Below are positions 52,375 through 61,778 of a stretch of 64,000 bases of DNA, one piece after another (position 1 is the first letter of the stretch; every line of letters starts with the position of its first letter). The stretch lies in contig JBGFSY010000001.1 of assembly GCA_041277045.1 (NCBI GenBank), positions 248,001 to 312,000 on the forward strand, read 5' to 3'. This DNA is from Reddybacter sp041277045 (GTDB lineage Bacteria > Pseudomonadota > Gammaproteobacteria > Pseudomonadales > Porticoccaceae). Both the position numbers and the translations under genes were made by a program. The notes under the pieces were generated by a model. The model was not told where the DNA came from, did no database searches, and saw only the letters and a program-made list of their open reading frames with translations.

Positions 52375-53325
52375 CTATTGCGCGCTTGCCACCAAACGAC
52401 GCGGCTTAACACGCCCGTCGTCCAATACTTCACCAACGCCCATAAAGCCACCGTCAGTATGAAAGATGCGCACTATATCGCCTTCTTCTGACTGGCGATA
52501 GACCTCGGGGCTCATCACTGCCTGACCCTGGCGAAAATACCACGCCATGCTTTCAGTCAGCTCCACAGCGATGGCATCACTGACCGCCGCATCGAGGGGT
52601 TTGAGAAGGAAATCGAGGTCTTCTCCCCGCCTGCCCTCACGCAAACTTTCCAGTTGTGCCAAGGTGATAGACTCTTCCTCACGGAAGGGCCCTGCCACAG
52701 TACGGTGCAGTCGTGTCACATGAGCCCCGCAGCCCATAGCCTTGCCGAGGTCTTCGGCCAGGGTGCGAATATAGGTGCCTTTACTGCAGCTTATTTCTAC
52801 ATCGAGCTCAGCTTTCTCGCCGGGGCGAAAGGCTAAAATTTTATAACTGTAAATGGTTGCCGCTCGTGCTTCGCGCTCAACGGTGATCCCCTGACGTGCC
52901 AGCTTATACAGTGGCTGACCATTGTGCTTAAGGGCCGAGTACATTGAAGGGATCTGCTGAATCTCGCCGCGAAAGGCTTCGATAGCCTGCTCAAGCTGCG
53001 CTTGCGTTAAAGCAGAAGCGTCTGCGGTGCTAACCATTTCACCGTCAGAATCACCTGTTTCAGTCGCCATGCCCAAGCAAAAAGTACTTTGGTAGGTTTT
53101 GTCGGCCTCCAGCAGGAACTGGGTAAATTTGGTCGCTTCGCCTAGACAGATAGGCAACACACCCGTAGCCAGCGGGTCAAGACTACCCGTATGTCCCGCT
53201 TTAGCAGCATAAAACAGGTACTTAGCCTGCTGCAGAGCATCGTTGGAAGTAATGCCCTGGGGTTTATTGAGTATCAAGATGCCATCGACGGGTCTACCGC
53301 GAGGGCGTTGGCGACGCCGGGCCAC
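52375..53325 (-). CDS. truB: tRNA pseudouridine(55) synthase
   Basis: A 316-residue pseudouridine synthase for U55 in the T loop. It opens GILILNKPQGITSNDALQQA, has catalytic Asp50 in HTGSLDPLATGVLP, KTYQSTFCLG, and the C-terminal PUA-like part. The start is a GTG at 53323-53325 that overlaps the rbfA stop (TAGTG), so translation is coupled. Confidence 0.97.
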   Translation of the reverse strand: MARRRQRPRGRPVDGILILNKPQGITSNDALQQAKYLFYAAKAGHTGSLDPLATGVLPICLGEATKFTQFLLEADKTYQSTFCLGMATETGDSDGEMVSTADASALTQAQLEQAIEAFRGEIQQIPSMYSALKHNGQPLYKLARQGITVEREARAATIYSYKILAFRPGEKAELDVEISCSKGTYIRTLAEDLGKAMGCGAHVTRLHRTVAGPFREEESITLAQLESLREGRRGEDLDFLLKPLDAAVSDAIAVELTESMAWYFRQGQAVMSPEVYRQSEEGDIVRIFHTDGGFMGVGEVLDDGRVKPRRLVASAQ

Positions 53326-53714
53326 TACTCGTTCCCCGACTGGTTTTCGTTGTGCTTGTCTGCAGCCATTGCGGAATCGATCAGTGCCGATAATTCCTGG
53401 CCACGACGACCACTATCGTCGTAGATAAATTTTAAGCTGGGGACAATTCGCAATTGCATACGCTTGGCCAGCTTAGTACGTAAAAAGCCAGAAGCGCCAT
53501 TCAGTACTTTAACGCCAGCCGCGCGCTCTTCTTTTTCTCGCGCATCGACATAGTTGACGTGCACCTTTGCCGCCGCTAAATCACGGCTGACATCGACACC
53601 CGTAATGTTGATGAAATTGACACGGGGATCACCCATCTCTTCGCGAATCAAGACGGCTAACTCGCGCTGCAGGGCATCTGCAACGCGCTCGGCACGGGTA
53701 AATTCTCTCGGCAC
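53325..53714 (-). CDS. rbfA: Ribosome-binding factor A
   Basis: A 129-residue KH-like protein with the RbfA core (REFTRAERVADALQRELAVL, RVNFINITGVDVSRDLAAAK in parts, and FIYDDSGRRGQELSALID). It is needed for 16S 5'-end processing and 30S maturation, and is tied to cold-shock growth. It is 51 bp after infB and overlaps truB by one base. Confidence 0.96.
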   Translation of the reverse strand: MPREFTRAERVADALQRELAVLIREEMGDPRVNFINITGVDVSRDLAAAKVHVNYVDAREKEERAAGVKVLNGASGFLRTKLAKRMQLRIVPSLKFIYDDSGRRGQELSALIDSAMAADKHNENQSGNE

Positions 53715-53765
53715 TAGTCAGCGGCCTCTTTTCTTAACAGGACTATCAATTAACGGGCGTATCAA

Positions 53766-56537
53766 TTAAAGACTGCGCTCAATTTCCTTCACATCGAAGA
53801 CTTCGATCTGATCGCCCGGTTTCACATCAGTGTAGTCCTTCACACCGATGCCACATTCGGTACCGCTGCGCACTTCATTAACATCGTCTTTAAAGCGACG
53901 CAGGGATTCCAGCTCGCCCTCGTAGATAACGACATTTTCACGAAGTACACGAATCGGCTTATTGCGGTAAATCGTGCCTTCGGTGACTATTGAGCCGGCA
54001 ATTTGACCAAACTTCGGCGAACTGAAGACTTCTTTCACTTCGGCAATACCGACAATTTCTTCGCGAATTTCGGGGTCGAGCATACCGGACAAGGCGTCTT
54101 TAATATCGTCGAGCAGGTTGTAGATAACGCTGTAATAGCGAATCTCAATACCTTCTCTTTCGGCCAGACGTCGCCCAGACACTTCGGCTCTTACGTTAAA
54201 GCCGACAACCACGGCACCCGAAGTAGCCGCCAAATTGATATCAGACTCGGTCAAACCACCGACACCAGAGCTGACCACATTGACCGCAACTTCTTCGTTA
54301 CCAATATCGGCTAATGAAGCCAGGATTGCCTCAAGGGATCCACGGACATCTGCCTTGACCAGTACGGAAAGGATTTTCTTTTCGGTACCTTCAAAGCCAG
54401 CAAACATGTTTTCCAGCTTATTGGCTTTTTGGCGTGCAACACGATCATCGCGCTCTTTCTGCTGTCGTGCCTGGGCCACTTCTTTTGCCTTGCGTTCGTC
54501 GCTCACGACGGCGAAGTCGTCACCGGCATCAGGCGGCGTATCAAGACCGAGAATTTCAACGGGAATCGAGGGGCCGGCTTCAAGAATCGCCTTGCCAGCT
54601 TCGTCGCTCATGCCACGAATTTTACCGACACTACCACCCGCCAATAGGTAGTCACCCTTACGCAGGGTACCCGCCTGAACGAGTGCTGTTGCAACCACAC
54701 CACGGCCTTTTTCGATACGGGCTTCAACAATCACACCCTGAGCAACACCATCAGTCGGCGCACTCAATTCGAGAAGCTCTGCCTGTAACAAAATGGCTTC
54801 GAGCAGAGTCTCAATGCCTTCACCGGTATGGGCAGAGACTTTAACAAACTGCGTATCACCACCCCACTCTTCGGGGATAACATCTTTGGCCGCCAGCTCG
54901 CTGGTAACGCGCTCTGGGTCGGCACCCTCTTTGTCCATTTTGTTAATCGCAACGATGATCGGCACACCCGCCGCTTTCGCGTGCAGTATCGCCTCTTCGG
55001 TTTGCGGCATGACACCGTCATCCGCAGCGACGATCAAAATCACCACATCGGTCGATTTAGCACCGCGGGCACGCATGGCGGTAAAAGCCGCATGTCCGGG
55101 GGTATCGAGGAAAGTGACCATGCCGTGAGGCGTGTCGACGTGGTAAGCACCAATGTGCTGGGTAATACCACCGGCTTCACCAGAGGCAACGCGAGACTCA
55201 CGAATATAATCGAGCAGTGATGTTTTACCGTGATCAACATGACCCATTACCGTTACTACTGGCGCGCGTGCTTCTTCGTCCGAGGCATCAACGGCCTGCA
55301 TCATTGCACGCAGTTCGTCTTCAACACCGTCGGACATAACGATGGGCGTATGCCCCAGCTCTTCCGCAATCAGGCTCGCCGTGTCGTGGTCGATACTGTC
55401 ATTAATGGTGGCCATAGTGCCCATCTTCATCAATGCTTTGATGACGACATTGGCTTTAAGGGCCATTTTAGAAGCCAGCTCAGAGACAACAATCGTCTCG
55501 CCAATCTCTACTTCGCGGACAACTTTATCGGTTGGCTTCTGGAAAACGTGAACATTTTTAACTTTAACAACGGGGCCGCCCGAACGCAGTGGGCCTTTCT
55601 TGCGGCTCTCTGCTCGATCGAGACCCGCTTCTTTAATCATATCTTCAGGGCGCTGCTTGCGCGAGCCTTTGGCGGTCTTTTTACGACGGGTCTTTTGCTC
55701 TTCTTCAGCCGCCGGTTTTTCACGTACGCGACCAAGACGTGCTAGAGGGCTTTCCTTTTTAGCGGTATCAGCTGGCTTGGCTTTTGCCGTACGCTCAGCT
55801 TCGAGACGCGCCTTGGTGGCCTCTTCTTCCTGGGCTTTCTCAAGCTTGCGCTGCTCGAGCTCTTGCTTAGCGATTTTCTCGCGTGCTTTACGTGCCAATA
55901 TCGAGGCAATACGTTTTGCTTCAACATCGTCAACTAAACGCGAAGGTGTGTGCAGAGGTCGTGCCGGCGCTGCTGCTTTGGGCTTAGTGACGGTTTCAGC
56001 CGGCGCCTCGCTCACAGCTACTACTTCAGGCTCTTCCATTGCTTCGGGCTCTTCCACTGCTTCGGGCTCCGCAACAACTTCGGGCTCAGCTTCAGCAACA
56101 ACCTCAGGTTCTGCTTCCGCTTCTGACTCAACAACTTCTGGAGCGACTTCAACAACCGGAGCCTCAGTAGTTTCTACTTCTGGCTCAAGCTCTGCTGTAA
56201 CGGGCAGCTCATCCACCGCTTCAGGCTCAGCGACAAGCTCTTCCGTTTCTTTCTTGATGTAAGTGCGCTTTTTCCGCACCTCGACATTGACAGACTTACG
56301 GCCAGCACCCGCTTTCAGAGTGCCGAGAGTCTTACGACGCAGAGTGATTTTCTTCGGGGCACTACCTTGCTCGCCGTGAAGGCTTTTCAAATATACCAGC
56401 AAGGTCTGCTTTTCTTCGTCTGAAACCGTGGCATCAAACGACGTTTGCGGTAGTCCCGCCTCTTTCATCTGTGTCAACAAGCGTTCAACTGATGCGCCTA
56501 CTACACCGGCGAGTTCACTTACAGTAACTTCAGCCAT
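53766..56537 (-). CDS. infB: Translation initiation factor IF-2
   Basis: A 923-residue IF-2. An IF2_N module (about residues 1-55) is followed by a long variable region (about 80-320) rich in Glu, Lys, Arg and Ala, and a second IF2_N at about 330-385. The GTPase has G1 GHVDHGKT at residues 432-439, DTPGHAAF (G3) and NKMD (G4), and ends with the domains that hold fMet-tRNA. The variable region has degenerate EPEV/EPEAVE repeats. It follows nusA by 45 bp in the conserved rimP-nusA-infB operon. Confidence 0.98.
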   Translation of the reverse strand: MAEVTVSELAGVVGASVERLLTQMKEAGLPQTSFDATVSDEEKQTLLVYLKSLHGEQGSAPKKITLRRKTLGTLKAGAGRKSVNVEVRKKRTYIKKETEELVAEPEAVDELPVTAELEPEVETTEAPVVEVAPEVVESEAEAEPEVVAEAEPEVVAEPEAVEEPEAMEEPEVVAVSEAPAETVTKPKAAAPARPLHTPSRLVDDVEAKRIASILARKAREKIAKQELEQRKLEKAQEEEATKARLEAERTAKAKPADTAKKESPLARLGRVREKPAAEEEQKTRRKKTAKGSRKQRPEDMIKEAGLDRAESRKKGPLRSGGPVVKVKNVHVFQKPTDKVVREVEIGETIVVSELASKMALKANVVIKALMKMGTMATINDSIDHDTASLIAEELGHTPIVMSDGVEDELRAMMQAVDASDEEARAPVVTVMGHVDHGKTSLLDYIRESRVASGEAGGITQHIGAYHVDTPHGMVTFLDTPGHAAFTAMRARGAKSTDVVILIVAADDGVMPQTEEAILHAKAAGVPIIVAINKMDKEGADPERVTSELAAKDVIPEEWGGDTQFVKVSAHTGEGIETLLEAILLQAELLELSAPTDGVAQGVIVEARIEKGRGVVATALVQAGTLRKGDYLLAGGSVGKIRGMSDEAGKAILEAGPSIPVEILGLDTPPDAGDDFAVVSDERKAKEVAQARQQKERDDRVARQKANKLENMFAGFEGTEKKILSVLVKADVRGSLEAILASLADIGNEEVAVNVVSSGVGGLTESDINLAATSGAVVVGFNVRAEVSGRRLAEREGIEIRYYSVIYNLLDDIKDALSGMLDPEIREEIVGIAEVKEVFSSPKFGQIAGSIVTEGTIYRNKPIRVLRENVVIYEGELESLRRFKDDVNEVRSGTECGIGVKDYTDVKPGDQIEVFDVKEIERSL
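56022..56123 (-). repeat. Degenerate Glu/Pro/Val repeats in the IF-2 linker
   Basis: Residues about 139-172 of IF-2 repeat EPEVVAEA, EPEVVAEP, EAVEEPEAMEEP and EPEVVAV. The matching DNA (CTTCGGGCTC- and TTCCACTGCTTCGGGCTC-type units) is only partly repeated, so this is a degenerate rather than a fresh repeat. It is probably disordered. Confidence 0.75.
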
Positions 56538-56582
56538 TGCTCTTCCTCAGTATTTTGTCTTGACCCGTTGCCAGCTGTTTAA

Positions 56583-58076
56583 TCAACCCGCATCTTCCTC
56601 AAACCACGGCGCTCGTGCCGTCATAATCAACTCTGCAGCTCGCTCGGCATCAACGCCCAAATCAAGTAGCTCATCGACGGCCTGTTCTGCCAGGTCTTCC
56701 ATGGTGATAATGCCGTTTGTCGCTAACGTACAGGCAAGGGTTTGATCCATGCCTTCCATCGTCAGCAGATCTTCTGCTGGTGCAGCCGAAGACAACTCTT
56801 CTTCGTGAACCAAGGCGCTTGTCAGCAACGCATCTTTAGCTCGAGCCCGCAATTCTTCAGCAATTTCTTCATCAAAGCCGTCAATTGCCAGCAACTCTTC
56901 TAGCGGTACATAGGCCACTTCTTCAACAGACGTGAAACCCTCTTCAACCAATATGGTGGCGACGTCTTCTTCGACATCCAGCTTCGCCATAAGGTTTTCA
57001 ATGATGCCACCAGCTTCGTCATACTGTTTGGTTTCAAGCTCTTCCGTGGTCATGACATTGATGTCCCAACCCGTCAGCTCGGAGGCAAGTCGTACGTTCT
57101 GGCCGCCACGACCAATGGCCTGTGCCAGGTTTTCTGTGGCGACAGACACGTCCATGGTATTGGTTTCTTCGTAGACGATGATGGATTCAACTTCAGCCGG
57201 GGCCATAGCATTGATAACTAACTGAGCAGGGTTGTCGTCCCAGAGCACGATATCGACCCGCTCGCCACCGAGCTCATTGGAAACGGCTTGCACTCGAGCA
57301 CCGCGCATACCCACGCAGGCGCCAATGGGGTCCATACGACCATCATTCGTTTTCACAGCTATTTTGGCCCGAGCACCATTGGTGTCACGGGAAGCTGCGC
57401 GAATTTCGATGACCTGCTCGGAAATCTCCGGGACTTCAATCTGGAAGAGTTTAACCAGCATTTCGGTACAGGAGCGACTGAGCAGCAACTGCGGGCCGCG
57501 ACCCTCGGAGCGGATGGCAAACAAAACGGCACGAACACGATCGTTGATGCGAAAAACTTCACGCCCAACCAACTCTTCGCGCGATAACAGACCTTCCGCA
57601 TTATTACCCAGGTCGACAATAATATGTTCACGGGTGACCTTCTTCACGGTACCGCTGACTAGCTCACCAACCCGACCTTCATAGCGTGCCGCGACTAACT
57701 CGCGTTCGGCATCGCGCACTTTCTGCACGATCACTTGCTTCGCTGCCTGAGCCGCGATGCGACCAAACTTTACATTTTCAACCTGTTCTTCAAAGGTATC
57801 ACCGGCGACAAGACTGGTATCTTTCTCGTGAGCTTCTTCCAGAGTGAACTGGGTGCCGAGTTCGGCCAGCGTGTCATCATCGACCACACCCCACCAGCGG
57901 AAAGTTTCGTAATCGCCACTTTCGCGATCGATTACCACCCGAATGTGGGATTCCTCGTCATAACGCTTTTTGGTTGCCATCGCCAGGGCTTCTTCCATCG
58001 CGTCGAAGATAACTTCTTGCGATACGCCCTTTTCATTGGATACCGCTTCAGCGACTAGAAATATTTCATTTTTCAT
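56583..58076 (-). CDS. nusA: Transcription termination/antitermination factor NusA
   Basis: A 497-residue NusA from the ATG at 58074-58076 (MKNEIFLVAEAV). N-terminal RNA-polymerase-binding domain, an S1 domain (VSGTVKKVTREHIIVDLG), two KH domains (GACVGMRGARVQAV and AIGRGGQNVRLA), and two acidic C-terminal repeats of the gammaproteobacterial type (residues about 365-495). Second gene of the rimP-nusA-infB operon. Confidence 0.98.
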   Translation of the reverse strand: MKNEIFLVAEAVSNEKGVSQEVIFDAMEEALAMATKKRYDEESHIRVVIDRESGDYETFRWWGVVDDDTLAELGTQFTLEEAHEKDTSLVAGDTFEEQVENVKFGRIAAQAAKQVIVQKVRDAERELVAARYEGRVGELVSGTVKKVTREHIIVDLGNNAEGLLSREELVGREVFRINDRVRAVLFAIRSEGRGPQLLLSRSCTEMLVKLFQIEVPEISEQVIEIRAASRDTNGARAKIAVKTNDGRMDPIGACVGMRGARVQAVSNELGGERVDIVLWDDNPAQLVINAMAPAEVESIIVYEETNTMDVSVATENLAQAIGRGGQNVRLASELTGWDINVMTTEELETKQYDEAGGIIENLMAKLDVEEDVATILVEEGFTSVEEVAYVPLEELLAIDGFDEEIAEELRARAKDALLTSALVHEEELSSAAPAEDLLTMEGMDQTLACTLATNGIITMEDLAEQAVDELLDLGVDAERAAELIMTARAPWFEEDAG

Positions 58077-58100
58077 CTGCAAGCCTCTCCTGCCCCCGGT

Positions 58101-58556
58101 TTAGAATTGGGGCACAACCTTCGCTTTCTCGATACTCTCAAACGGAAACAAATATTCTTGCTCACCCACCACAAGAACAACATCCTCAGCTTCCACACCT
58201 TTTAACAAGCCTTTAAATTTACGCTGTCCCTCAAAGGGGAAGCGCAATTGCAAATCAATATATTCACCGGCCAGCTTTTCATAGTGGGCAAACGTATATA
58301 GGGGACGGTCGAGACCGGGGGAAGATACTTCAAGGGTATATTCACCACCTATGGGGTCTTCAACGTCAAATACGCTACCAAGCTGACGGCTAATACGCTG
58401 GCAATCTTCGATATCAATACCGCCAGTCTTATCGATATAAACCCGTAATACACTGCGCTGGCCAGCTCGAAAGTATTCAATACCCCAGAGCTCACAATCC
58501 AGAGCCTGCACGACAGGCTCAATCAGCGCTTGTAAAGCGTCTTGCCCCAGGGCCAT
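58101..58556 (-). CDS. rimP: Ribosome maturation factor RimP
   Basis: A 151-residue protein with the RimP N-domain (LDCELWGIEYF, VLRVYIDKTGGIDIEDCQRIS parts) and the SH3-like C-domain (YTLEVSSPGLDRPLYTFAHY parts). Needed for 30S maturation. It opens the operon; the gap upstream to the tRNA-fMet terminator holds TTGTCA-17 bp-TTTAGC, a weak promoter candidate. Confidence 0.96.
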   Translation of the reverse strand: MALGQDALQALIEPVVQALDCELWGIEYFRAGQRSVLRVYIDKTGGIDIEDCQRISRQLGSVFDVEDPIGGEYTLEVSSPGLDRPLYTFAHYEKLAGEYIDLQLRFPFEGQRKFKGLLKGVEAEDVVLVVGEQEYLFPFESIEKAKVVPQF

Positions 58557-58616
58557 TTACCTTACCTTCGTTTGCGAGCTAAATGCCCGACGTTGCCTTT
58601 TGACAACTCCAATAAC

Positions 58617-58641
58617 AAAAAGCCCCTGTAAACAGGGGCTT
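58617..58641 (-). terminator. Terminator of the tRNA-fMet transcript
   Basis: A 9-bp stem (AAGCCCCTG with CAGGGGCTT) and TTTA loop, then TTTTG on the minus strand, 30 bp past the tRNA 3' end. Confidence 0.9.
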
Positions 58642-58670
58642 CGCGCGCTACGCCGCGAAGGCGTAGAATT

Positions 58671-58747
<77 letters not shown>

Positions 58748-58836
58748 ACAAAAACTTTTACATCAGCACTAACACTGCTAGCCCCTTCGATGCCCCAACT
58801 TGCGATTCTGGTAAATCGTCCGTTTCAGGGGCGCGA

Positions 58837-58865
58837 ATTATATGGCTCTAGCATACAAGCGTCAA
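58837..58865 (-). promoter_or_regulatory. Strong sigma70 promoter for tRNA-fMet
   Basis: On the minus strand, TTGACG (58860-58865), a 17-bp spacer and a perfect TATAAT (58837-58842), followed by a GC-rich TCGCGCCCC discriminator typical of stringently controlled tRNA/rRNA genes. It starts transcription about 90 bp upstream of the tRNA. Confidence 0.9.
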
Positions 58866-58904
58866 GGCTTTTCGGGCCACAGACGAAGATGAATCTTTTA
58901 ATAC

Positions 58905-58937
58905 AAAACCCTCGATACACTGGCTGTATCGAGGGCT
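58905..58937 (-). terminator. Terminator after tRNA-Leu
   Basis: A 10-bp stem (CCCTCGATAC with GTATCGAGGG) and a seven-base loop, then TTTT on the minus strand, right after the tRNA-Leu 3' end. It separates the secG-tRNA-Leu transcript from the fMet promoter. Confidence 0.9.
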
Positions 58938-58942
58938 TAAAA

Positions 58943-59027
58943 TGGTGCCCAAGGCCGGACTTGAACCGGCACGGCTTACGCCACTACCCCCTCAAGATAG
59001 CGTGTCTACCAATTCCACCACTTGGGC
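58943..59027 (-). tRNA. tRNA-Leu (GAG)
   Basis: An 85-base class II tRNA with encoded CCA and a long variable arm. The acceptor stem GCCCAAG pairs with CTTGGGC. Anticodon loop TTGAGGG gives anticodon GAG (reads CUC/CUU). It follows secG by 78 bp, as leuU follows secG in E. coli, and the lack of a terminator in between suggests cotranscription. Confidence 0.97.
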
Positions 59028-59105
59028 AAAAACTTTCCAACAAAACTTCAAAGAGCTGATAGGCGAGGAAACCCACCGCTCCACTGTCAATCTTAAAGAC
59101 CAAGC

Positions 59106-59522
59106 CTATTCTGCAGCAGGCTCCGCGGGCAAAACCAAACCACCCGAAGACTCTTCGAGCACCGGCAAATCAGAAACACCCAAACCGCCAGACTGACTTT
59201 CAAGCACAGGGATAGCATTGTCATCTGCAACAACAGGCACCTGCGCCTCTAGTAACTCAATCGCCGGTAGCACGCCTTCATCGATACCCACTGAGTTTTT
59301 AGCGATGATCGCCAAACCAAAACTAGTCGCGAAAAACAAGGTCGCCAAAATAGCCGTGGTTTTACTAAAGAAGTTCCAGGTGCCAGCACTACCAAACAAG
59401 GTTTGCGAGCCGCCCGCACCAAAGGAAGCACCTGCGTCAGCACCCTTTCCCTGTTGCAATAAAATCATGCCGATAATGGCAAACGCTATCAGCAAATGGA
59501 CAACGAGTATTACTTTTTCCAC
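59106..59522 (-). CDS. secG: Preprotein translocase subunit SecG
   Basis: A 138-residue SecG with two membrane helices (VHLLIAFAIIGMILLQQG and TAILATLFFATSFGLAIIA) around the conserved GAGGSQTLFGSAG loop. It assists SecYEG during protein export. The C-terminal tail of about 45 residues is Glu/Pro/Val-rich, longer than E. coli SecG. Its start coincides with the tpiA stop. Confidence 0.95.
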   Translation of the reverse strand: MEKVILVVHLLIAFAIIGMILLQQGKGADAGASFGAGGSQTLFGSAGTWNFFSKTTAILATLFFATSFGLAIIAKNSVGIDEGVLPAIELLEAQVPVVADDNAIPVLESQSGGLGVSDLPVLEESSGGLVLPAEPAAE

Positions 59523-60268
59523 TATCTCTCCACCGTGCGACTAATTGCCATAAATTGCTCTGCCTGCAGCGAAGCGCCGCCGACCAAAGCTCCGTCTATA
59601 TCTTGCTGCTCAAATAATTGAGCGGCGTTTTCAGCATTAACACTGCCGCCATACAACAAGCGCAACGCCTCTGCTTTCTCACCCAGCCGGACTCGAATAA
59701 AAGCCAGCATTTCCTGAGCTTGCTCTGGACTAGCCACCTCACCAGTACCAATAGCCCACACCGGCTCGTAGGCAACAACAGACGCCACTAAAGCATCCAG
59801 ACCAGCAGCCTCTACGACTGCATCTAGCTGCCCCGCAATAACCTCAAGGGCTCTATTAGCCTGCCGCTCAGCGAGGGTCTCACCGATACACAAAATTGGC
59901 GTCAGGCCTTTGCCCTGTGCCGCCACAAACTTTGCCGCTACCTGGCTTGAAGTTTCACCAAAACAGGCGCGACGCTCAGAGTGACCAACCAACACAAAAC
60001 TACAGCCTAGTTCAGCTATCATACTGGCCGACACATCACCTGTGTAGGCACCGCTGTCATACTGACTGACATTCTGCGCGCCGAGACCAACACCACTACC
60101 ACTCAGGGCCAAAGCAACATCGGCTAGAAACACACCGGGTGGACAGACCGCGCATTCAACGCGCCCGTCACCGGCACTAAAACTTTTGGCTATATTCTCG
60201 GCCAGCTCTATTGAGCTGCGCCGCGAGCCATTCATTTTCCAGTTACCAACAACCAAAGGCCTACGCAT
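59522..60268 (-). CDS. tpiA: Triosephosphate isomerase
   Basis: A 248-residue TIM-barrel enzyme (DHAP to G3P) from the ATG 60266-60268 (MRRPLVVGNWKMNG). Catalytic Lys is in GNWKMNG, His in VGHSERR, Glu in AYEPVWAIGTG, and the flexible loop follows it. A GTG four codons upstream is possible. It lies between glmM and secG as usual. Confidence 0.98.
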   Translation of the reverse strand: MRRPLVVGNWKMNGSRRSSIELAENIAKSFSAGDGRVECAVCPPGVFLADVALALSGSGVGLGAQNVSQYDSGAYTGDVSASMIAELGCSFVLVGHSERRACFGETSSQVAAKFVAAQGKGLTPILCIGETLAERQANRALEVIAGQLDAVVEAAGLDALVASVVAYEPVWAIGTGEVASPEQAQEMLAFIRVRLGEKAEALRLLYGGSVNAENAAQLFEQQDIDGALVGGASLQAEQFMAISRTVER

Positions 60269-60377
60269 CACTCTCCGCACACCTCGATCATCGACTACGT
60301 CCCCCTGAAAACGGCGGCCATGTTAACCAAGTTGCAGCACTTATACAAGATTTCCCGAAGCATTATATTTAACGTAC

Positions 60378-61721
60378 TTATCCTACCTGCTCTGTCACCG
60401 TGTCGGCAATTTGCTGAACCAACTTACCAACCAGGCTAGCATCATCGCCTTCAACCATCACTCTTATCACCGGCTCAGTGCCTGAAGGCCGCAAAAGCAC
60501 ACGCCCATTGCCTGCCAACCTCTTCTCAGCACTCGCAATCACTTGCTTGACGGCCGCATTGTCTTCGAGATCAACAGAGCCGTTAATCGCCACATTGATC
60601 ATTGTCTGCGGTAGCTTATGATAGCCGCTGCACAACTCACTCAGAGATTTACCGCCCTCGACCATTGCCCGAACGACCTGCAAAGCAGCAACAACACCGT
60701 CACCCGTCGAGGTAATGTCACCACAGACAATATGTCCTGAGTTTTCGCCGCCCAGCTCCCACTGGTTCTTTTTCATGGTCTCGATGACATAGCGATCACC
60801 AACCTTGGCGCGCGCAAAGGGAATATTCAGATCAGCCAGGGCTTTTTCAAGACCGAAATTACTCATTAGGGTACCGGCCACACCCGAACACGGAAGACCA
60901 TTTGCCCGGCGGAACATGGCGATAATATAAAGCAGCTCATCCCCATCGACGATACCACCCTTGGCATCGACAAACAGCACCCTGTCACCATCACCGTCAA
61001 GGGCAATGCCGATGTCAGCATCTGCCTCTAACACCTTCTGGCGCAGTAGCTCGGGATTGGTTGAACCGCACTGATAGTTGATATTTAAACCATCGGGCTC
61101 GGTGCCAATTTCAATAACTTCGGCGCCAAGCTCGCGAAATACATCGGGCGCCACGTGATAAGTTGCACCGTTGGCACAGTCGATAACCACTTTGAGTCCA
61201 GAAAAAGCAAAGCCGGTGGGCAAGGTGCCTTTACAAAACTCAATATAACGACCTGCAGCATCGCGGATACGCGAGGCTCGACCCAGCTCGTTTGAACCCG
61301 AGGTCACGATGCCCTGCTGCAGATAGCTCTCAATTTCCAACTCAATTTCATCGGGCAACTTATAGCCATCACCACCAAAAAACTTAATACCATTATCCTG
61401 ATAAGCGTTATGCGATGCGCTGATCACAATTCCTGCCTGGGCACGAAAGGTACGACTCAAGTAAGCAATGGCCGGTGTTGGCATAGGCCCCAGCAAACCA
61501 ACATCAACACCGGCGGCAATAATGCCCGCTTCCAGCGCTGACTCAAACATATAACCGGAGACACGGGTATCCTTGCCAACAAGAATTAAATTGCTGCCCT
61601 TACCCGACTTGGCAAACACCTTACCTGCAGCCCAACCCAGCTTGAGTACAAAATCGACCGTAATCGGATACTCACCGACACAGCCACGAATACCATCGGT
61701 GCCAAAAAATTGTTTTTTCAT
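60378..61721 (-). CDS. glmM: Phosphoglucosamine mutase
   Basis: A 447-residue alpha-D-phosphohexomutase that makes GlcN-1-P for UDP-GlcNAc. The phosphorylated serine is Ser103 in VISASHNAYQDNG, the metal site is DGDGDRVLF, the sugar-binding loop is GGENSGH, and the phosphate-binding loop is LLRPSGTEPVIRVMVEG. It lies 57 bp after folP in the conserved folP-glmM pair. Confidence 0.98.
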   Translation of the reverse strand: MKKQFFGTDGIRGCVGEYPITVDFVLKLGWAAGKVFAKSGKGSNLILVGKDTRVSGYMFESALEAGIIAAGVDVGLLGPMPTPAIAYLSRTFRAQAGIVISASHNAYQDNGIKFFGGDGYKLPDEIELEIESYLQQGIVTSGSNELGRASRIRDAAGRYIEFCKGTLPTGFAFSGLKVVIDCANGATYHVAPDVFRELGAEVIEIGTEPDGLNINYQCGSTNPELLRQKVLEADADIGIALDGDGDRVLFVDAKGGIVDGDELLYIIAMFRRANGLPCSGVAGTLMSNFGLEKALADLNIPFARAKVGDRYVIETMKKNQWELGGENSGHIVCGDITSTGDGVVAALQVVRAMVEGGKSLSELCSGYHKLPQTMINVAINGSVDLEDNAAVKQVIASAEKRLAGNGRVLLRPSGTEPVIRVMVEGDDASLVGKLVQQIADTVTEQVG

Positions 61722-61778
61722 AAAACTGACTTCTCCATTTGCAGCCCGCGACAGACTGGGGTCAGAATCACCCGCCCG

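Noticed and set aside
55600..56262. A 220-codon plus-strand frame over the IF-2 variable region, Ser/Ala/Thr-rich
   Set aside because: It arises because the Glu/Pro/Ala repeat DNA reads as a Ser/Thr/Ala repeat on the other strand. It is not an adhesin.
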